Positions 1-9,057 of a stretch of 64,000 bases of DNA are shown one piece after another; position 1 is the first letter of the stretch; each line of letters begins with the position of its first letter. Both the position numbers and the translations under genes were made by a program. This DNA is from an uncultured Bacilli bacterium (GTDB lineage Bacteria; Bacillota_I; Bacilli_A; RF39; UBA660). The DNA is taken from the NCBI GenBank assembly GCA_934162195.1, contig CAKPHO010000001.1:116398-180397 (forward strand), given 5' to 3'. The notes beneath the pieces were generated by a model. It did not search any database. It was given only the letters and a program-made list of their open reading frames with translations, and was not told the DNA's origin.

Positions 1-255
1 CCTTATTATAATTAAGTCATATTTTGAATAATCAATTGTTTTGTCTTCCCATGATATTATATCTACTTTGCAGTTTTGTTTGTTTAAACTATGTTTTAAA
101 TATAAATCCTCTAATGATTTATTTTTCCATTTATCACAAGAAACGATTGCTACTAGCTTATTATAAGAATTAGATTTTAATAAATCATAGACAATAAATA
201 GTTTTTTTTCAATAAAAACAATAATTTTTTTTATCAAGTTTATTATTTTTCTCAT
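1..255 (-). CDS. ATP-grasp-like ligase, N-terminal part (cut by window edge)
   Basis: The 85 visible residues begin at an ATG that overlaps the stop of the upstream aminotransferase as TAATG, so translation is probably coupled; the rest lies outside the window. After a basic, hydrophobic leader the chain reads VAIVSCDKW, then a Lys/Asn-rich helix, then DIISWEDKTIDYSKYDLIII. This pattern (strand, helix, then a W-x-D-x(3-5)-D-x(3)-YDL-hydrophobic strand) resembles the pre-ATP-grasp domain of RimK/glutathione-synthetase-like ligases. The ATP-binding part is not visible, so the family call is inference. If right, this enzyme joins an amino acid or peptide to a carboxylate, perhaps using a product of the adjacent aminotransferase. 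Confidence 0.5.
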   Translation of the reverse strand, partial: MRKIINLIKKIIVFIEKKLFIVYDLLKSNSYNKLVAIVSCDKWKNKSLEDLYLKHSLNKQNCKVDIISWEDKTIDYSKYDLIIIR

Positions 256-1865
256 TATTCTAAACCTTCCACTGCTTTTCCTATTAATTCAAAATTTAAT
301 ATTAAATCATTAATATCTAAAGAAAATCCTACTCTTATAATAATTTCATCTTCGTAAGGCCATGATATATTTAATCCAGCAATACATTTTATTCCTGTTT
401 CTTTATAAAGAAATTTTAAAAAATCTGCATCATTATTGATAGTTTCACCATTGTATTTCTTTCCTTTTAGTTGAGTAAAATCAGCAATAGCAAAGAATCC
501 AGAATCTGGATAAACATCTTTTCTAAGCTCAACACCTGGTATTCCTTTTAATAATTTATTTTGTAAATTTTTATCCTTTGTATATTTATTAATATCTTTT
601 ATTATTCTTTTTTTGCATTTTAAAGAATCAATACTATCAATGCCATCAATTAATGCTTGCAATAAATTTAAATGGTATATATATCTTTTAATTAAAGGCT
701 TAAAATATTTTTTAGCAATTTTATAACGTCTATTAGTTCCATTAAAAGCTCCTGCAACTACCTGTGTTTGTAAAAGAGAAATAGAACCCATATCAGAAGA
801 AATAATATCACAAATTCCACTGCATATAGGAGCGGGAGCAACTATAAATCCTGCTCTAACAGATGCTAATCCGTACGATTTTGATAATCCTAAAAAAGAA
901 ATAGTATTGTTAAAATATTTTGGCATGCTGGCCATTGGTATTGCAAGATCATTTTGATCATATGTTAAATCTCGATATATAAGATCATCAATTACAAAAA
1001 CACCTTTCTCTAAGCATACATCTCCAATACTTTTTAGAAGATCAATATTTTTAGAGTTCATAACTCTACCAGTAGGATTATGAGGATTCATATTAAAAAA
1101 TGCTACAACTTTTGGAATATAATCTAATTTACCTTCAAATTTTTCTTTTAAATTTTTATTTATTTCATCAATTTTCTTTTCTAGACTTTTTGGATTTACG
1201 TACCAATCATCTTCTTTTTTTAAGTCAAGTATTTCAACATGAGCGTTTATTTTTTCAGTTTCTACTGTAAATAATCCATAATTAGGTCCTGTCATAATTA
1301 CAACATCCTCTGGTCTACAGATTGTTTTTATTATCATACTATAGGCATGTGTTGTAGAATAAGCAAAAACAATATTTTCAACACCAAGTCCGTCATAATT
1401 TTCACTCTTTTCGGCTTTAAATCCTTCTCTAATTAGATAATTAATAACATTTTGACATCCTAATGATCTATCGGTTACAGATGGATAACGGTATAAATAT
1501 TTGCTTAGTAATAAGCGCATAACATATTCTTCACACATAGGAAATGGCTTACTTCTTAGTGGAATACCACTTCTAATTGATCTATGTTCTGTCAAATTGT
1601 ATTTACTATTAGTGCTAATTTCTTCAAGATCACGATATAATAAATCAAACCCAACAGCAATTTTTTTAGCAGCAGGATAAAAATCTTGTTTATCCTTTCT
1701 TTCTCCAATACTTTTATATTCAGAAACAGATCTTGGGTTTAATTTAATATATTGTTCTAAAGCTTTAGATGCATTTTCTTGATGAAAGTTAACACTTTTA
1801 ACATCTAGGTCTTCATTTAAACATTTTTTTATTACTGATTTTAATTTGGTTTTTAAGTTGATCAT
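255..1865 (-). CDS. PLP-dependent class I/II aminotransferase, long form
   Basis: The 536-residue protein has fold-type I aminotransferase motifs: NPHNPTGRVM near residue 259, the PLP-contacting VIDDLIYRDL near 291, and the Schiff-base lysine in FLGLSKSYG (K329), followed by an arginine in ASVRAGF. It is about 130 residues longer than usual aspartate-type enzymes, with an N-terminal extension of about 100 residues and an insert near residues 400-440. The ATG is preceded by GGAGG at a normal distance. The 3-prime end is coupled (TAATG) to an ATP-grasp-like gene. Substrate cannot be told; the neighbours (ligase, FemX-like transferases) suggest amino-acid supply for a peptide or wall modification. 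That is inference. Confidence 0.8.
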   Translation of the reverse strand: MINLKTKLKSVIKKCLNEDLDVKSVNFHQENASKALEQYIKLNPRSVSEYKSIGERKDKQDFYPAAKKIAVGFDLLYRDLEEISTNSKYNLTEHRSIRSGIPLRSKPFPMCEEYVMRLLLSKYLYRYPSVTDRSLGCQNVINYLIREGFKAEKSENYDGLGVENIVFAYSTTHAYSMIIKTICRPEDVVIMTGPNYGLFTVETEKINAHVEILDLKKEDDWYVNPKSLEKKIDEINKNLKEKFEGKLDYIPKVVAFFNMNPHNPTGRVMNSKNIDLLKSIGDVCLEKGVFVIDDLIYRDLTYDQNDLAIPMASMPKYFNNTISFLGLSKSYGLASVRAGFIVAPAPICSGICDIISSDMGSISLLQTQVVAGAFNGTNRRYKIAKKYFKPLIKRYIYHLNLLQALIDGIDSIDSLKCKKRIIKDINKYTKDKNLQNKLLKGIPGVELRKDVYPDSGFFAIADFTQLKGKKYNGETINNDADFLKFLYKETGIKCIAGLNISWPYEDEIIIRVGFSLDINDLILNFELIGKAVEGLE

Positions 1866-1883
1866 AAAACAACCTCCGTATTA

Positions 1884-1912
1884 ATTATAACACGTATATT
1901 ATTAAACATAAA
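1884..1912 (-). promoter_or_regulatory. SigA-type promoter of the aminotransferase operon
   Basis: On the minus strand, TTTATG (1912-1907), a 17-bp spacer and TATAAT (1889-1884) with TGT just upstream of the -10, an extended -10. It lies about 20 bp before the aminotransferase start codon, leaving a very short leader containing the GGAGG site. Confidence 0.6.
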
Positions 1913-2001
1913 GAAAATTTTATGTGCTTTTTAAATACAAAAAAGAAACAATGTTTGTTGAAAGTGTTGGGAAATTCTTACTTTTAACTAACTTTGCTTC
2001 G

Positions 2002-3231
2002 TTATTTTTTAATTATTTTTTTAACTATTTTATAAGTCTTAAACATGAAATTATATAAACAATATTTAGGTTTTGATATTATTAAGTCAAATTCTCCAAT
2101 TAGTTCAACAACTCGTCCGCCAAAACCTCTTTTAAATTCATAAACACCATACATATCATTGTTTTCTTTTTCAAAATTACCACTTATACCATAGAAGTTA
2201 TATATTTCACATCCTAAATTTAAGGCTTCTTTCATCGTATGCCATTTTATCAAATATTGAGCATCATAATGCATAAATTCTTCATAAGCTCCACCAAATA
2301 AATTTAAATATTCTTTTCCACATACAATAGACATTGTGCCTGCCAAAGGGATTTTATCACCATATTTTTTTTGGTAACTCTCGTATAGTTCTATTTTCTT
2401 TTTATAATCTTCTATATCTTTCAAATGATAATCTTTAATATCTTGGTATCCTTCAATCTTTTTTATTTCATCTTTAAATTTATTTATACCTAAATTTGTA
2501 TCAAGGTAGCACACATTTATTATTAGGTCCTCACCAATTTTATCATACATGTTTTCATAATACGAATAAGGTCTATCAATGAAATCACGTCTTGAACTTG
2601 TGTGTTCCATTATTTTTTTGTAGTCCATTAGTTTATCTTTAGAAATTCTTTCAACAACTAAACCTTGCTTTTCTGTTCTTCTAATCGTTTTTCGATAATG
2701 TTTACTAAAGTTAGAAAAAATTTCATCTTCGGTCTTACCTTTTAAATCTAAAACGTACATCCAACGAGGTTGCAATTCTTTAGATATATCTTTGTTAAAA
2801 CCATAATGTTTAAAGCCTAATTTCTTTAAATTTTCTACTACTTTGGAGTTGTCAACTCCACCTTCAACGATATTTCCATCAATATCTCTTGTTTTGTATT
2901 CAACATAAGGATCTATTTTCAAAATAAACCCGTTTTCCTTTTTTACATATTCTTTAATTTCTAAAACAAACTCTTTTAATAATTCTTCATCATTATAATC
3001 AATTAAAAAACCTCTTGGTGAATAAAAAAGCTTTAATCCTAGTGGGAGATTTTTAAATAATAATAAAGTTGCTCCAACAATTTTATTATTTTTCTTCATT
3101 CCTACTAATTTGTAATTCCAACCACCATCTTTTTTTAGTTTTCCCCAATATTCTTTTTGATAAAAAGTTGTATATTTATTTTTTGAGATATATTCTTCAT
3201 ATTCGTTACTTTCTAATTCTTCTATCTTCAT
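2002..3231 (-). CDS. FemX/FemAB-family peptidoglycan bridge aminoacyltransferase
   Basis: This protein of about 409 residues belongs to the FemABX family, which adds amino acids from aminoacyl-tRNA to the stem peptide of lipid II on the inner membrane face. Family features: the tandem GNAT-like layout, a long charged coiled-coil insert (about residues 246-295) and the C-terminal block NFYGISGNFEKEN followed by GVYEFKRGFGG. Two ATGs stand in tandem; GGAGGG is 2 nt before the first (3234) and 5 nt before the second (3231), so I prefer the second. It diverges from two paralogues that begin at 3425. Which amino acid is added cannot be read from sequence. The short intergenic stretch to 3425 should hold both promoters. 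Confidence 0.85.
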   Translation of the reverse strand: MKIEELESNEYEEYISKNKYTTFYQKEYWGKLKKDGGWNYKLVGMKKNNKIVGATLLLFKNLPLGLKLFYSPRGFLIDYNDEELLKEFVLEIKEYVKKENGFILKIDPYVEYKTRDIDGNIVEGGVDNSKVVENLKKLGFKHYGFNKDISKELQPRWMYVLDLKGKTEDEIFSNFSKHYRKTIRRTEKQGLVVERISKDKLMDYKKIMEHTSSRRDFIDRPYSYYENMYDKIGEDLIINVCYLDTNLGINKFKDEIKKIEGYQDIKDYHLKDIEDYKKKIELYESYQKKYGDKIPLAGTMSIVCGKEYLNLFGGAYEEFMHYDAQYLIKWHTMKEALNLGCEIYNFYGISGNFEKENNDMYGVYEFKRGFGGRVVELIGEFDLIISKPKYCLYNFMFKTYKIVKKIIKK

Positions 3232-3424
3232 CATATCCCTCCAAGCCTAAGGCAATTATATCACGCCAACAAAAATCTGTAAATAAATATAGGTTAAAAT
3301 AACTGACACTAGTATATCTGTTTTTAATGTCGTTTATTGACTAGTTTAGTGATTTTCTTAAAAAAACTTTTATTAAAAATTATTTTGTAGTATGATATTA
3401 ATAGTTATGATTGGAGGGAATTTA

Positions 3425-4663
3425 ATGAAATTCGAAATATTAAGTGAAGATGAATATAATAAATTTTTTGACAATCATGAACAAAAAACTTTTTTAAATA
3501 GCCCTAATATTGGTAAAATTCGCAAACTAGAAGGTTGGAATTATGAATTTGTTGGTGTAAAAGATGTCGACAATAAAATAATAGGCGTTACTATGTTATT
3601 GTCTAGGAAAGAATTTCTAGGTAAAAAAGAATTTTATGCAATTAGAGGTTTTTTGTTAGATTACAATAATTTTAAGTTACTATCCTTTTTTACAGATAAT
3701 ATTAAAAAATATATAAAGAAAAATAATGGCTTTATATTAAGAATTGATCCCTATATTATCAAACAAGAACATGACTTAAATGGAAATGTTATGCCAAATG
3801 GGAAAAATAATATTATGGTTATAAAAAATCTATTGAAACTAAATTTTAAGGAACATACACCAGAGCAAACAAAGTGGATGTTTGAACTTAATACTGAAAA
3901 TAAGACTATAGATGAACTTTTAAAAGATATGAAAGCTAATACTAGAAATTGCATTAAAAGAACTTTTAAAAATGGAATTAACATTAGAGAACTTACTTAT
4001 GATGAGCTACCTCTCTTTTATAAAATAACAAATGATACTAGTAAAAGAAAAGGTTTTGAAAATAAAACTTTAGAATATTATCAAGACATGTATAAATTTT
4101 TCAAACCAAGTAATCAAGTTAAATTTTTGGTGGCTGAATTAAATACAAAAAATTATAAAGAAAACCTAGATAATCAATTAAAGACAGAAGAGAATATTTT
4201 AAGAGGAATAAAAAATAATAATAGTGGAAAATATAAAGAACAACTAGTAAAGATTAATAGTATTAAAAAAAATCTCAAAGAATCATCTGAGTTGATAAAA
4301 AAAGGAGATATAATCATTTTATCAGCAGCAATGTTTGTTATGTATGGAAATGAAGTTATTTATCTTGCTAGTGGAAATTACCAAGAATATTTTAATTTTT
4401 TTGCTCAATATAGAATTCAATATGAAATGATTAAATATGCAACAGAAAATAACTTTAAAATATATAATTTTTACGGTATAAGTGGTAATTTTGATATCAA
4501 TGATGATAGAATTGGTGTCTATGAATTTAAAAAAGGATTTGGTGGATTTGTAGTTGAATTAATTGGCGAGTATAGATTAGATATTAATAAATTATGGTGC
4601 ATTCTTTATGATTTTGTTAATGTTATTAAAAATAATATAAAGAAAATAATAAATGGGAAGTGA
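3425..4663 (+). CDS. FemX/FemAB-family peptidoglycan bridge aminoacyltransferase
   Basis: Second FemABX paralogue, 412 residues, with the coiled-coil insert at about residues 242-292 and the C-terminal block NFYGISGNFD then GVYEFKKGFGGFVVEL. A longer frame opens at 3392, but that ATG lies inside a TATGAT -10 element (3391-3396) and has no ribosome site, whereas the ATG at 3425 follows GGAGGG by 6 nt; I use 3425. It ends in TGA, overlapping the region where the next paralogue starts, so the two are co-transcribed and probably translationally coupled. Role inferred: one step of interpeptide bridge assembly on lipid II. The three Fem proteins are clearly diverged from each other, so they may add successive or different residues. 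Confidence 0.85.
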   Translation: MKFEILSEDEYNKFFDNHEQKTFLNSPNIGKIRKLEGWNYEFVGVKDVDNKIIGVTMLLSRKEFLGKKEFYAIRGFLLDYNNFKLLSFFTDNIKKYIKKNNGFILRIDPYIIKQEHDLNGNVMPNGKNNIMVIKNLLKLNFKEHTPEQTKWMFELNTENKTIDELLKDMKANTRNCIKRTFKNGINIRELTYDELPLFYKITNDTSKRKGFENKTLEYYQDMYKFFKPSNQVKFLVAELNTKNYKENLDNQLKTEENILRGIKNNNSGKYKEQLVKINSIKKNLKESSELIKKGDIIILSAAMFVMYGNEVIYLASGNYQEYFNFFAQYRIQYEMIKYATENNFKIYNFYGISGNFDINDDRIGVYEFKKGFGGFVVELIGEYRLDINKLWCILYDFVNVIKNNIKKIINGK

Positions 4664-4667
4664 AATT

Positions 4668-5936
4668 ATGAAATATGAATTTATAGAAAAAATTGAAAAA
4701 AAAGAGTATGAAAAATTTGTGGAAAATCATCCAACTAAATCACATTTTATGCAATCGTGGAATTTTGGAGAAATAAGTAAAGAAAAAGGATTTATTCCAC
4801 ATTTCGTTGGTGTTAGGAAAAATAAAAAGTTAGTAGCAACAGCTTTACTACTTCAAAAAAAGTTATATAAAAATATTTGTTATTTCTATAGTCCTCGTGG
4901 TTATGTTTTAGATTTTAAAGATTATGAATTATTAAAATATTTTACTAATCAAATTAAAGAGTATACCAAAAAATATCATTCTATTTTTACAGCAATAGAT
5001 CCTGATGTACAACTTCAAAAGTTAGATATTAATGGAAATGTTGTAGAAGGAGATCATAATTATGCATTAGTTGAATATTTAAAATCGCTAGGTTATAAAC
5101 ATCTTGGTTTTAATAAAAATTTTGAAAATAAAGAACCAAGATATACATTTAGATTAAATTTAGAACCAAGTATAGAGGAAATACATAAAAATATGCATGC
5201 AACAACAAGAAAAATTCTAAATAAAGGTAATCAGTATAACTTAGATTGTTATATTGGCGATTCTTCAGATTTAGATGGATTTTATTTTACGATGAAAGAA
5301 ACAGCAGTTCGAGAGGGGATAACACCGTTTAAATATTCATACTATAAATCTTTTTATGAAACATTTAATAAAGATAATGAAAGTGATTTATATATAGTAA
5401 GAGTTGATATTAATAAATTAAAAGAAAATTATAAAAATCAAATAAAAGACATTGAAAATAGTATTGACAATCTAAAAAATTTAAAAAATAAAGAAAAAGC
5501 TAATAATTTATTAAAAGATTACAATAATAAATTATCTAGATTAAATAAAGATTTTGAGTTAATAAATAATATAAAGGAAGATAAATTAGTTTTATCATCA
5601 ATTATAACAGTAAAATATGGTAATAAAGTTTGGACTGTTCATGGTGGTAATTGCAATAGATTAAGAGAATTGAATGCCAATTATTTAATATACGATAAAA
5701 TCATTTGCGATGCTAAAAAGGAAAATTATCAAATAATTGATTTCTTTGGAACAACTGGCGCAGACTCAGATGATAATAAAATTCATGGTATCCATTTATT
5801 TAAAAAACGTTTAGGTGGAGAATATACTGAATTTATAGGTGAATTCCATTTAATAACAAATAAATTTTTATATGTTTTATATCAAAAATTATTACCATTA
5901 TATTCAAAAATGCGTAAAAAAATTGCTAAAAAATAA
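4668..5936 (+). CDS. FemX/FemAB-family peptidoglycan bridge aminoacyltransferase
   Basis: Third FemABX paralogue, 422 residues. The coiled-coil insert spans about residues 247-304, and the C-terminal block reads DFFGTTGADSDDN then GIHLFKKRLGGEYTEF, diverging from the GISGNF version of its neighbours. A start at 4653 is possible but has no ribosome site and would overlap the previous gene by 11 nt; the ATG at 4668 follows GGGAAGTG at normal distance and sits 4 nt after the upstream TGA. The transcript ends at the hairpin at 5958-5982. With two other FemX genes and a lipid-linked flippase next door, a role in bridge synthesis on lipid II is likely. Confidence 0.85.
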   Translation: MKYEFIEKIEKKEYEKFVENHPTKSHFMQSWNFGEISKEKGFIPHFVGVRKNKKLVATALLLQKKLYKNICYFYSPRGYVLDFKDYELLKYFTNQIKEYTKKYHSIFTAIDPDVQLQKLDINGNVVEGDHNYALVEYLKSLGYKHLGFNKNFENKEPRYTFRLNLEPSIEEIHKNMHATTRKILNKGNQYNLDCYIGDSSDLDGFYFTMKETAVREGITPFKYSYYKSFYETFNKDNESDLYIVRVDINKLKENYKNQIKDIENSIDNLKNLKNKEKANNLLKDYNNKLSRLNKDFELINNIKEDKLVLSSIITVKYGNKVWTVHGGNCNRLRELNANYLIYDKIICDAKKENYQIIDFFGTTGADSDDNKIHGIHLFKKRLGGEYTEFIGEFHLITNKFLYVLYQKLLPLYSKMRKKIAKK

Positions 5937-5957
5937 GTATCAATTATAATAGTAAAG

Positions 5958-5982
5958 TGCCTTTTTATAAAGGCATCTTTAT
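5958..5982 (+). terminator. Rho-independent terminator after the FemX pair
   Basis: TGCCTTT (5958-5964) pairs with AAAGGCA (5969-5975) around a TTAT loop and is followed by TCTTTATT. It separates the FemX unit from the flippase promoter just downstream. Confidence 0.7.
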
Positions 5983-5984
5983 TA

Positions 5985-6013
5985 TTTACACAATTTTTAA
6001 TTAATGTTATAAT
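5985..6013 (+). promoter_or_regulatory. SigA promoter of the flippase gene
   Basis: TTTACA (5985-5990), a 17-bp spacer, TATAAT (6008-6013), with TGT directly before the -10 (extended -10). Expected start of transcription is near 6020, about 20 nt before the ATG. Confidence 0.75.
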
Positions 6014-6039
6014 TATATTTACAGAATGGATAGTGAAAT

Positions 6040-7677
6040 ATGAAAAAGAATACTTTTATAGAAGGTGCCTTTATATCCACCTTTTCAATACTAATTTGTA
6101 AAATAATAGGATTATTATATGTAATTCCTTTTTATAGCCTAATAGGTAACAAAGGTGGAGCCTTATATAGTTATGCATACTCTATATATGCTATATTTTT
6201 AAGTTTATCAACATGTGGTATTCCTTTAGCAATTTCTAAAAATATTAGTGAATATAATGAACTTGGATATCATAAAGCTAAAAATGATGTATACAAAATA
6301 GGAAAATATGTCATTCTAGGTTTGGGATTATTATCATGCTTAATTTTACTAATTTTTGCGCCTAATATAGCTTATTTAATTATAGGTAATGTAGAAGGAG
6401 GAAATACAATTGAAGATGTCAGTACTGCTATAAGAATTGTATCTTTATCATTGCTTATAGTTCCTTCTTTAAGTGTAACTAGAGGATATTTAAATGGACA
6501 CAAGATGATATTACCAACAAGTATATCAGAAGTTCTTGAACAAGTAGTAAGAGTATTAGTGATTGTAGTTGGTAGTTTTTTAACGATAAAAGTTTTTAAT
6601 CTCCCAACTAATGTGGCAGTATATATAGCTGTAGCTGGTGCTGGAATAGGTGCTTTAGTTGCTTTAATATATTTAAAATTAAAATTAAAACGTAATAAAG
6701 ATGCTATTGTAAATGAATCTGAAAATGAACCTGAATATAGAAAAAAGGATATATTAAAAAAAATCGTTTTATATGCCTTACCTTTCGTAGTTATAGATTT
6801 GATTAGATCTGCTTATGGTATGGTTGATTCATTTACAGTTGTAAAAACTATGGTTAATCTTGGTTATGATGTAAGTGTTGCAGAAACAACAATAGGCGTT
6901 TTATCTACTTGGGCAACAAAATTAAATATGATTGTAGCGTCTGTAGCTTTAGGCTTTGTTACTAGTTTAATTCCTAACATTGCAGGAAGTGCAGCAAAAA
7001 AAGATTTAAAAGATGTTAATAACAAAATTAATGAATCATATAAAACTCTATTATTTGTTGTTTTACCAATGACTATTGGCTTAAGTTTCTTAGCTCAACC
7101 TGTTTGGGTAGCATTCTATGGTTACAATAGTCTAAGTATAGGAATATTTAAATATTATATCCTTCAAGCAATAATATTCTGTGTTTATACAATTGCTCTT
7201 AATTTAGCGCAATCTATGAATCAATCTAAAATATCTTTAGGATCATTGCTAGTAAGCTTTTTATTGAAAGTAGTTTTAAATATTCCAATGATGAAATTAT
7301 TTGTAATGATGGGAATCGAAGCTTACTACGCACCAATAATTACTAATATTCTAGTTCAAGGTAGTATAACATTATTTATTATGTTGGCTTTAAAACATAA
7401 ATTTAAATTTGATTATAAAGATACTACTAAAGCAATATTAAAAATGCTTTTAACTTTAACTATAATGGTGCTAATACTTTCAGGCTTATCTTTAATTATC
7501 CCACTTACAGTAACTAGTAGATTAAAAGCAATTTTAACAATTATCCCATATATTCTTGTTGGAGCTGCCATCTATATTGGTATGTCTTATAAAATAGGAC
7601 TATTAAACGATATATTTGGTGCTAAAAAAATAAAGACAATTATAAATAAAGTGAAAAGTAAAATTACAAATAAATAA
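6040..7677 (+). CDS. MurJ/SpoVB-type polysaccharide flippase (MOP superfamily)
   Basis: A 545-residue integral membrane protein with about 14 predicted hydrophobic segments spread along its length. The start (FIEGAFISTFSILICKIIGL) and the GGALYSYAYSIYAIFLSLST stretch are typical of the Firmicute YtgP/SpoVB group in the MATE/MOP superfamily, which flips lipid II or related lipid-linked saccharides across the membrane. The cytoplasmic loop near residues 215-240 is charged. The position next to three FemX-like genes, which act on lipid II, supports a lipid II flippase role; a sporulation-specific SpoVB role cannot be excluded. The ribosome site is weak (GGATAGTGA). It has its own promoter at 5985-6013. 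Confidence 0.8.
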   Translation: MKKNTFIEGAFISTFSILICKIIGLLYVIPFYSLIGNKGGALYSYAYSIYAIFLSLSTCGIPLAISKNISEYNELGYHKAKNDVYKIGKYVILGLGLLSCLILLIFAPNIAYLIIGNVEGGNTIEDVSTAIRIVSLSLLIVPSLSVTRGYLNGHKMILPTSISEVLEQVVRVLVIVVGSFLTIKVFNLPTNVAVYIAVAGAGIGALVALIYLKLKLKRNKDAIVNESENEPEYRKKDILKKIVLYALPFVVIDLIRSAYGMVDSFTVVKTMVNLGYDVSVAETTIGVLSTWATKLNMIVASVALGFVTSLIPNIAGSAAKKDLKDVNNKINESYKTLLFVVLPMTIGLSFLAQPVWVAFYGYNSLSIGIFKYYILQAIIFCVYTIALNLAQSMNQSKISLGSLLVSFLLKVVLNIPMMKLFVMMGIEAYYAPIITNILVQGSITLFIMLALKHKFKFDYKDTTKAILKMLLTLTIMVLILSGLSLIIPLTVTSRLKAILTIIPYILVGAAIYIGMSYKIGLLNDIFGAKKIKTIINKVKSKITNK

Positions 7678-7781
7678 CATTTATTATGTCCAAAAATTGT
7701 TACCGATAAAAAATTGTCTAAAAATGGCATTATTAAAATCTCAAAGATATGATATAATGTTGATAGTAGGAGAGGTGAAAC

Positions 7782-8990
7782 ATGAAGATTATCAAGAAGT
7801 TTTTAAATATTTTTCTCGTTTTAATGCTCTTTTCAGCATCAATTTTTGTCCCAGAAGTAAAAGTTGATGCTAAAACATTAGGTGATTTAAAAAAAGAACT
7901 CGCTGAGATGGAAGCTAATTACCAAAGCAATCAACAAAGTAAAAATTTGACAGAGCAACAAATCAATGCTGCAAGATCAGAAATTAATGCAGCTTCTGCT
8001 GAAATAGAAAATTCTCAAACAGAAATAAAAAATTTGAATGACGAAATAGAAAAATTAACAGAAGAAATAAAAAATAAAGAAGAAGAAATAAGAGAATTTA
8101 TTCGTTATTATCAATTATCTAACGGTGAATCTGCTTATTTAGAATATGTTTTTGGAGCTGCTGATTATACTGATTTTATTTACAGATTGGCTATTACTGA
8201 ACAACTAACAAAATATAATGATAATTTGGTTAAAAAATATAATGAAACTATTGAGCAAAATAAGAAGAACGCTCAAACGTTAGCAGATAAACAAGTTGAA
8301 CTTTCAAAAAAACAAGATACTTTAGCTCAGAAGATAGAAAATTTGGGTAGTGAATTAGCTGCCATATCAGATGAAAGTATATCAATAGAAGAAGAAATAA
8401 AAATGCAAAAAGAAGCAATTGATTACTATCAAAATCAATTAAAATGTAAAGATACAGAAAGTTTGAGTACTTGTGGAAGAGATCAATTGCCAGCAAATAC
8501 AGCTTTCTTTAGACCTATAACAAGTGGTTATGTTACAAGTGAGTTTGGTCAAAGAACATTTGATTTCCACTATGGTGTAGATTTATCCACAACAGCTGAT
8601 AAAGCTCCTGTATATGCTGCAGCATCAGGAGTTGTTATAACAGTTATGTATAAGACGAGTTGTGGAGGTACCAGAGTTTATATTCACCATAATGTAAATG
8701 GTCAAATGTATACAACTTCTTATGGACATTTAAGAGAAGCTCTCGTTTCAAAAGGAGATAGAGTAACAACTAATACTCAAATAGGAATCATGGGAGGAAA
8801 TCCTAATAGAGAGACTTGGGATAAATGTTCAACAGGACAACATGTTCATTTCGTAATTGCTAATGGATTATACCTAAAAGATTATATGTATTGGAGTACA
8901 TTTTTATCAAAATCATTCAATCCAAGAAATCTTGTTAATTTACCATCTGGTAAATATAATTGGTTCTATAATAGAACAACCAAATACTAA
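7782..8990 (+). CDS. Secreted M23 (LytM/EnvC-like) peptidoglycan endopeptidase with coiled coil
   Basis: A 402-residue exported protein: signal peptide to about residue 31 (ending VDA), then two long coiled-coil segments rich in Glu, Gln and Lys (about 32-100 and 140-215), then an M23 zinc peptidase domain. The zinc ligands are visible: H263 and D267 in HYGVDLS, and H354/H356 in GQHVHF. This EnvC/CwlO-like layout is typical of cell-division or elongation hydrolases whose coiled coil couples them to membrane partners. Cysteines in the catalytic domain (CKDTESLSTC, SCGG, KCSTG) may form disulfides. The ATG follows GGAGAGGTGA, and an extended -10 (TGA-TATAAT, 7753-7758) lies upstream. Confidence 0.88.
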   Translation: MKIIKKFLNIFLVLMLFSASIFVPEVKVDAKTLGDLKKELAEMEANYQSNQQSKNLTEQQINAARSEINAASAEIENSQTEIKNLNDEIEKLTEEIKNKEEEIREFIRYYQLSNGESAYLEYVFGAADYTDFIYRLAITEQLTKYNDNLVKKYNETIEQNKKNAQTLADKQVELSKKQDTLAQKIENLGSELAAISDESISIEEEIKMQKEAIDYYQNQLKCKDTESLSTCGRDQLPANTAFFRPITSGYVTSEFGQRTFDFHYGVDLSTTADKAPVYAAASGVVITVMYKTSCGGTRVYIHHNVNGQMYTTSYGHLREALVSKGDRVTTNTQIGIMGGNPNRETWDKCSTGQHVHFVIANGLYLKDYMYWSTFLSKSFNPRNLVNLPSGKYNWFYNRTTKY

Positions 8991-9008
8991 AAAAGTCAGA
9001 ACTATGTT

Positions 9009-9037
9009 TTGATTTTTTTTTCGTTTTATGTTATATT
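9009..9037 (+). promoter_or_regulatory. SigA promoter of the LysM-G5-M23 gene
   Basis: TTGATT (9009-9014), 17-bp spacer, TATATT (9032-9037), with TGT immediately before the -10. The ATG at 9058 is about 14 nt downstream of the expected start site. Confidence 0.65.
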
Positions 9038-9057
9038 AACTATACGAGGTTGATGAT

